NCBI GenBank assembly: GCA_020026035.1
Contig: JAHHRC010000058.1
Span: 1 to 8,242 of the forward strand
Direction of reading: 5' to 3'
Source of the DNA: Erysipelotrichaceae bacterium
Lineage (GTDB): Bacteria > Bacillota_I > Bacilli_A > Erysipelotrichales > Erysipelotrichaceae
Length of the DNA: 8,242 bases
In this document: positions 6,098-8,242 of the stretch, piece by piece
Position numbering within the stretch: the first letter of the stretch is position 1
How the letters are laid out: each line of letters opens with the position of its first letter
Translations under genes and position numbers: made by a program
The notes under the pieces: model-generated
The model's input: the letters and a program-made list of their open reading frames with translations, nothing else
Told to the model about the DNA's origin: nothing
Database searches by the model: none

Positions 6098-6131
6098 TAG
6101 TAAGCAATTGTCAGGTAAGGAGGTTATGGTC

Positions 6132-6344
6132 ATGTCTAGAGTTTGTTCCGTATCCGGTAAAAAGCCAATGTCAGGAAATAGACGTTCACACTCACTACGC
6201 GCTACACGTCGTAAGTGGAATGTGAACCTACAGAAAGCTCACGTTGTCATCGATGGGAAGCCACAGACAGTAAGATTGTCTGCACGTGCATTGAAGACAC
6301 TTAAAGGCGGTAAAAAGGCAAAGAAAGCCGCTGCAGCTCAATAA
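6132..6344 (+). CDS. rpmB: 50S ribosomal protein L28 (bL28)
   Basis: A 70-residue basic protein of the large ribosomal subunit, the only plus-strand gene here. The family core is plain: SVSGKKPMSGNRRSHS (6-21), followed by ATRRKWNVNLQKAHV (24-38) and a lysine/alanine-rich tail. Only one Cys is present, so this is the zinc-free form. The ATG at 6132 is chosen because AAGGAGG (6117-6123) lies 8 bases upstream and MSRVC is the normal start. Upstream in-frame ATGs at 6069 and 6126 lie before or too close to that site. It is monocistronic, with its own promoter and terminator, divergent from ftsA and convergent with thiN. rpmB beside a thiN-rpe-rsgA block is also seen in Bacillus. Confidence 0.97.
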   Translation: MSRVCSVSGKKPMSGNRRSHSLRATRRKWNVNLQKAHVVIDGKPQTVRLSARALKTLKGGKKAKKAAAAQ

Positions 6345-6350
6345 TAAAAG

Positions 6351-6378
6351 AAGATTTCCATTACGGAAGTCTTTTTTT
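6351..6378 (+). terminator. Intrinsic terminator of rpmB
   Basis: AAGATTTCC (6351-6359) pairs with GGAAGTCTT (6365-6373) around a 5-base loop, nine pairs with one U-G, then a T-run to 6378. It starts 7 bases after the rpmB stop. Confidence 0.9.
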
Positions 6379-6391
6379 ATATCCAAAATAC

Positions 6392-6414
6392 AAAAAAGCG
6401 ACGAAATTCGCCGC
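6392..6414 (-). terminator. Intrinsic terminator of rsgA-rpe-thiN
   Basis: On the minus strand CGGCGAA (6414-6408 reads GCGGCGA) pairs with TCGTCGC (6404-6398) around a 3-base loop, followed by TTTTTT (6397-6392). The stem starts on the last base of the thiN TAG stop. Together with the rpmB terminator 14 bp away it forms a compact convergent pair. Confidence 0.88.
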
Positions 6415-7019
6415 TAATCATTTGATTGAATGACAATCACAATACCTGAATGCACCTTTAACGTACAGATCCTTCTATAAATCTCATTACTGCCCGTAAA
6501 CAAGTCCGTTTGCGTGAGTTCTTTATGGCTCATACCATAGTGAACACCACCCACAGAAACCACTGCATGATCATTGGTAAAAAACCCAATGTATGTATAA
6601 TCATCTTTTCGAATTTCATACTCGCCTTGACCAAACGCCATCACTCGATTCTTATTACTAATCAAACGCATCACGTTTGGATACTTACTCGCAATACGCA
6701 TGTTGATCAACGTATGATCCAATCGACCATCAAGACCACCATAGACATTCACTTCATCATAATAACTGATTGAAATGCTATTTAAGTACGCTTCAAAGTC
6801 TGTTTCATCTTTCTCTTTTGGTAAACGTATGACTTTATTTGCGTTCTTTTTTATTTCTTCAAACTGCTCATCCGTCACCGAATCAAAGTCCCCATAGGCA
6901 CGAAACATATGAATCCCATTCTTCAAGCAAACATAGGCACCATAATCAATGCCAACGACCTTCCCCGTCATTTCTGGAAGTGTTTCAACATTTCCTAAGA
7001 CAATATTTAATTTAGGCAA
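6414..7019 (-). CDS. thiN: Thiamine pyrophosphokinase ThiN
   Basis: Transfers pyrophosphate from ATP to thiamine to make the cofactor thiamine diphosphate, in the cytoplasm. The 201-residue length is normal. Motifs of the family are present in order: VGIDYGA (22-28), GDFDS (43-47), LPKEKDETD (66-74), and GGLDGRLDHTL (94-104) with the conserved D-G-R-x-D-H core. The C-terminal domain ends with SNEI and SGIVIVI. The start is inferred as TTG at 7019, giving (M)PKLNIVLGN; upstream in-frame ATGs at 7085 and nearby lie inside rpe and would add a sequence unlike the family (RMSLWLDPM). A purine-rich AAGGCGGTGGA precedes the TTG, and the gene overlaps the rpe stop by 8 bases, so translation is probably coupled. 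It is the last gene of the operon. Confidence 0.9.
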   Translation of the reverse strand: MPKLNIVLGNVETLPEMTGKVVGIDYGAYVCLKNGIHMFRAYGDFDSVTDEQFEEIKKNANKVIRLPKEKDETDFEAYLNSISISYYDEVNVYGGLDGRLDHTLINMRIASKYPNVMRLISNKNRVMAFGQGEYEIRKDDYTYIGFFTNDHAVVSVGGVHYGMSHKELTQTDLFTGSNEIYRRICTLKVHSGIVIVIQSND

Positions 7020-7674
7020 GAGAATCCACCGCCTTTGCAATATCTTGCTTAAACACATAGGATCCAGCCACAACGACATTCGCACCTGCTTCTTTTACAA
7101 GCTTGCAGGTTTCACCATTGATGCCACCATCCACTTGAATCCAGGTATCTAAGCCTTCTTCTTTCACCCACTTCGAAATACAAGAGATCTTGTCTAACGA
7201 ATTTTCCATAAAGGATTGACCACCAAAGCCAGGTTCCACCGACATCACTAAGAATAAATCAAAGTCATGCAAATACTGTTTCACACAAGCAACATCCGTA
7301 TTTGGTTTAATCGATAAACCAACGGTCTTACCAAGGGATCTTACATGCTTAGCTAAATCTTTAATCGCTTTTACTTTGTCTTCTTCGTTTAAATGATCAA
7401 ACGATTCTTCATGGAAGGTAATATGATCTGCCCCTGCCTTTAAAAAGACATCGGCAAAGAACACCGGATCACTTACCATCAAGTGCACATCCATATACAA
7501 ATCAGATATCTTCTTAAAGCCCTTTAGAATATCTGGTCCAAAGGTAAGATTTGGCACAAAATGGCCATCCATGACATCAAAGTGCATCCACTCTGCCTTT
7601 GAGGCATTCAATTCCTTTGTTTGTTCTAACATGTTGCTGTAATCCATAGATAATACAGATGGTGCTACTATCAT
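7012..7674 (-). CDS. rpe: Ribulose-phosphate 3-epimerase
   Basis: Interconverts ribulose 5-phosphate and xylulose 5-phosphate in the pentose phosphate pathway. This 220-residue TIM barrel is complete: APSVLSMD (4-11), HFDVMDGHFVPNLTFGP (31-47), MDVHLMV (61-67), MSVEPGFGGQSF (144-155), VDGGI (181-185) and the phosphate-binding VAGSYVF (202-208). Catalytic Asp33 and Asp182 and metal ligands His31 and His64 are all present. Its ATG overlaps the rsgA stop as ATGA, with AAAGGAA upstream inside rsgA. The product feeds transketolase, whose cofactor thiamine diphosphate is made by the next gene, thiN. Confidence 0.97.
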   Translation of the reverse strand: MIVAPSVLSMDYSNMLEQTKELNASKAEWMHFDVMDGHFVPNLTFGPDILKGFKKISDLYMDVHLMVSDPVFFADVFLKAGADHITFHEESFDHLNEEDKVKAIKDLAKHVRSLGKTVGLSIKPNTDVACVKQYLHDFDLFLVMSVEPGFGGQSFMENSLDKISCISKWVKEEGLDTWIQVDGGINGETCKLVKEAGANVVVAGSYVFKQDIAKAVDSLA

Positions 7675-8242
7675 AAATATCGTTCCTTTCGTGTTTGAAT
7701 CATCTTTAAGACATCAAGATAATTCGTATAGCGGGTCTTTGGAATCAAGCCTTCCTCCACCGCCTCTTTGATGCGACATCCTGGTTCATTTTGATGTTTG
7801 CAATCATTGAATCGACAACTTCCTAAGTATGGTTCAAAGTCAATGACCGCTTGAGCCAATTCCGTCTGATCCATATGTTCAAAGTCCAACGAAGAAAAGC
7901 CTGGTGTATCTGCCACCAATCCACCACCGACAACGTGTAACTCATTGTGGCGCGTAGTATGACGCCCTCTTCCTAAGGCCTTTGAAATCTCTTGGGTTGC
8001 TAAGTGGAAGTCTGGTTCAATTTGATTCAATAACGTCGATTTCCCTGCCCCAGATTGGCCAGTAAGAACCGAAATCTTATTCGCAAAAATCGATTCAAAG
8101 CTCGGATCTAAACAACCCTTACCAGTACGTATCACTTGCATTGGACCCTTTTCGTATTCTTGAATCAACGCTTCAACTTCATCACTAATGCCAAGATCAA
8201 TCTTCGTTACAATCAACACTGGAGTAATTCCAGCATTCATAA
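7671..8242 (-). CDS. rsgA: Ribosome small subunit-dependent GTPase RsgA, C-terminal part (5' end outside the window)
   Basis: Circularly permuted GTPase that acts in late 30S subunit maturation. The 190 or so codons in the window cover the GTPase and zinc domains; the N-terminal OB fold (about 100 residues) lies beyond 8242, so the ATG at 8240 is an internal Met and not the start. The permuted order is visible: G4 VTKIDL first, then G1 GQSGAGKST, the switch I region GRGRHTTRHNEL, and G3 DTPG. After these comes the zinc knuckle C-x4-C-x-H-x5-C (CRFNDCKHQNEPGC) that marks RsgA/YloQ. The 3' end is intact and overlaps rpe by 4 bases. It leads the rsgA-rpe-thiN operon seen here. Confidence 0.95.
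   Translation of the reverse strand, partial: MNAGITPVLIVTKIDLGISDEVEALIQEYEKGPMQVIRTGKGCLDPSFESIFANKISVLTGQSGAGKSTLLNQIEPDFHLATQEISKALGRGRHTTRHNELHVVGGGLVADTPGFSSLDFEHMDQTELAQAVIDFEPYLGSCRFNDCKHQNEPGCRIKEAVEEGLIPKTRYTNYLDVLKMIQTRKERYL

Noticed and set aside
6414..7085. Longer thiN start at the ATG at 7085
   Set aside because: It would overlap rpe by 74 bases and add an N-terminus unlike the family; the TTG at 7019 has a purine-rich site and the expected sequence.
1..8242. Mobile element, CRISPR array or defence system
   Set aside because: No transposase, integrase, direct-repeat array or defence-type domain is visible; the genes are housekeeping genes in conserved order.

Overview
The window looks like chromosomal core sequence from a low-GC Gram-positive bacterium (Bacillota). 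The signs are strong AAGGAG-type ribosome binding sites, intrinsic terminators with T-tracts, a T-box riboswitch, and the gene order rsgA-rpe-thiN beside rpmB, an arrangement also known from Bacillus. The divergent FtsA and the detached ftsA-ftsZ pair could fit an Erysipelotrichia-like lineage, but that placement is only an inference. All genes except rpmB are on the minus strand, so the minus-strand units read from high to low coordinates. UGA is used as a normal stop.

Region 1 (8242 to 6392, minus): the 3' part of rsgA (ribosome-assembly GTPase, 5' end outside the window), rpe (ribulose-phosphate 3-epimerase) and thiN (thiamine pyrophosphokinase). These overlap by 4 and 8 bases and end at a terminator that begins on the last base of the thiN stop codon. 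Region 2 (6069 to 6378, plus): rpmB, ribosomal protein L28, as a monocistronic unit with its own promoter and terminator, convergent with thiN.

Region 3 (5811 to 6131): a 321-bp divergent intergenic stretch between ftsA and rpmB. It holds candidate promoters on both strands, a 7+7 dyad near the ftsA side, and a two-part hairpin that begins where an extended -10 promoter would start transcription. Region 4 (5810 to 3366, minus): ftsA and ftsZ as a two-gene division unit closed by a strong GAAA-loop terminator. FtsA lacks the canonical acidic and glycine-rich residues of its phosphate-binding motifs.

Region 5 (3426 to 2943): a 484-bp stretch with no gene. It holds the ftsZ terminator, two adjacent dyads, a promoter and a complete T-box leader whose specifier codon reads AUG (methionine). 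Region 6 (2942 to 381, minus): metN-metI-metQ, a methionine ABC importer (ATPase, permease, lipoprotein), closed by a terminator. The AUG T-box, the C-terminal NIL domain in MetN and the MetQ family match point independently to methionine as substrate, with transcription read-through when tRNA-Met is uncharged. Region 7 (294 to 1, minus): the N-terminus of an unrecognised exported protein that runs off the window.

I see no CRISPR array, tRNA, rRNA, insertion sequence or phage gene. Most of the window is ordinary housekeeping sequence; the least explained parts are the ftsA/rpmB intergenic hairpin, the FtsA motif loss, the twin dyads at 3303-3353 and the exported protein.
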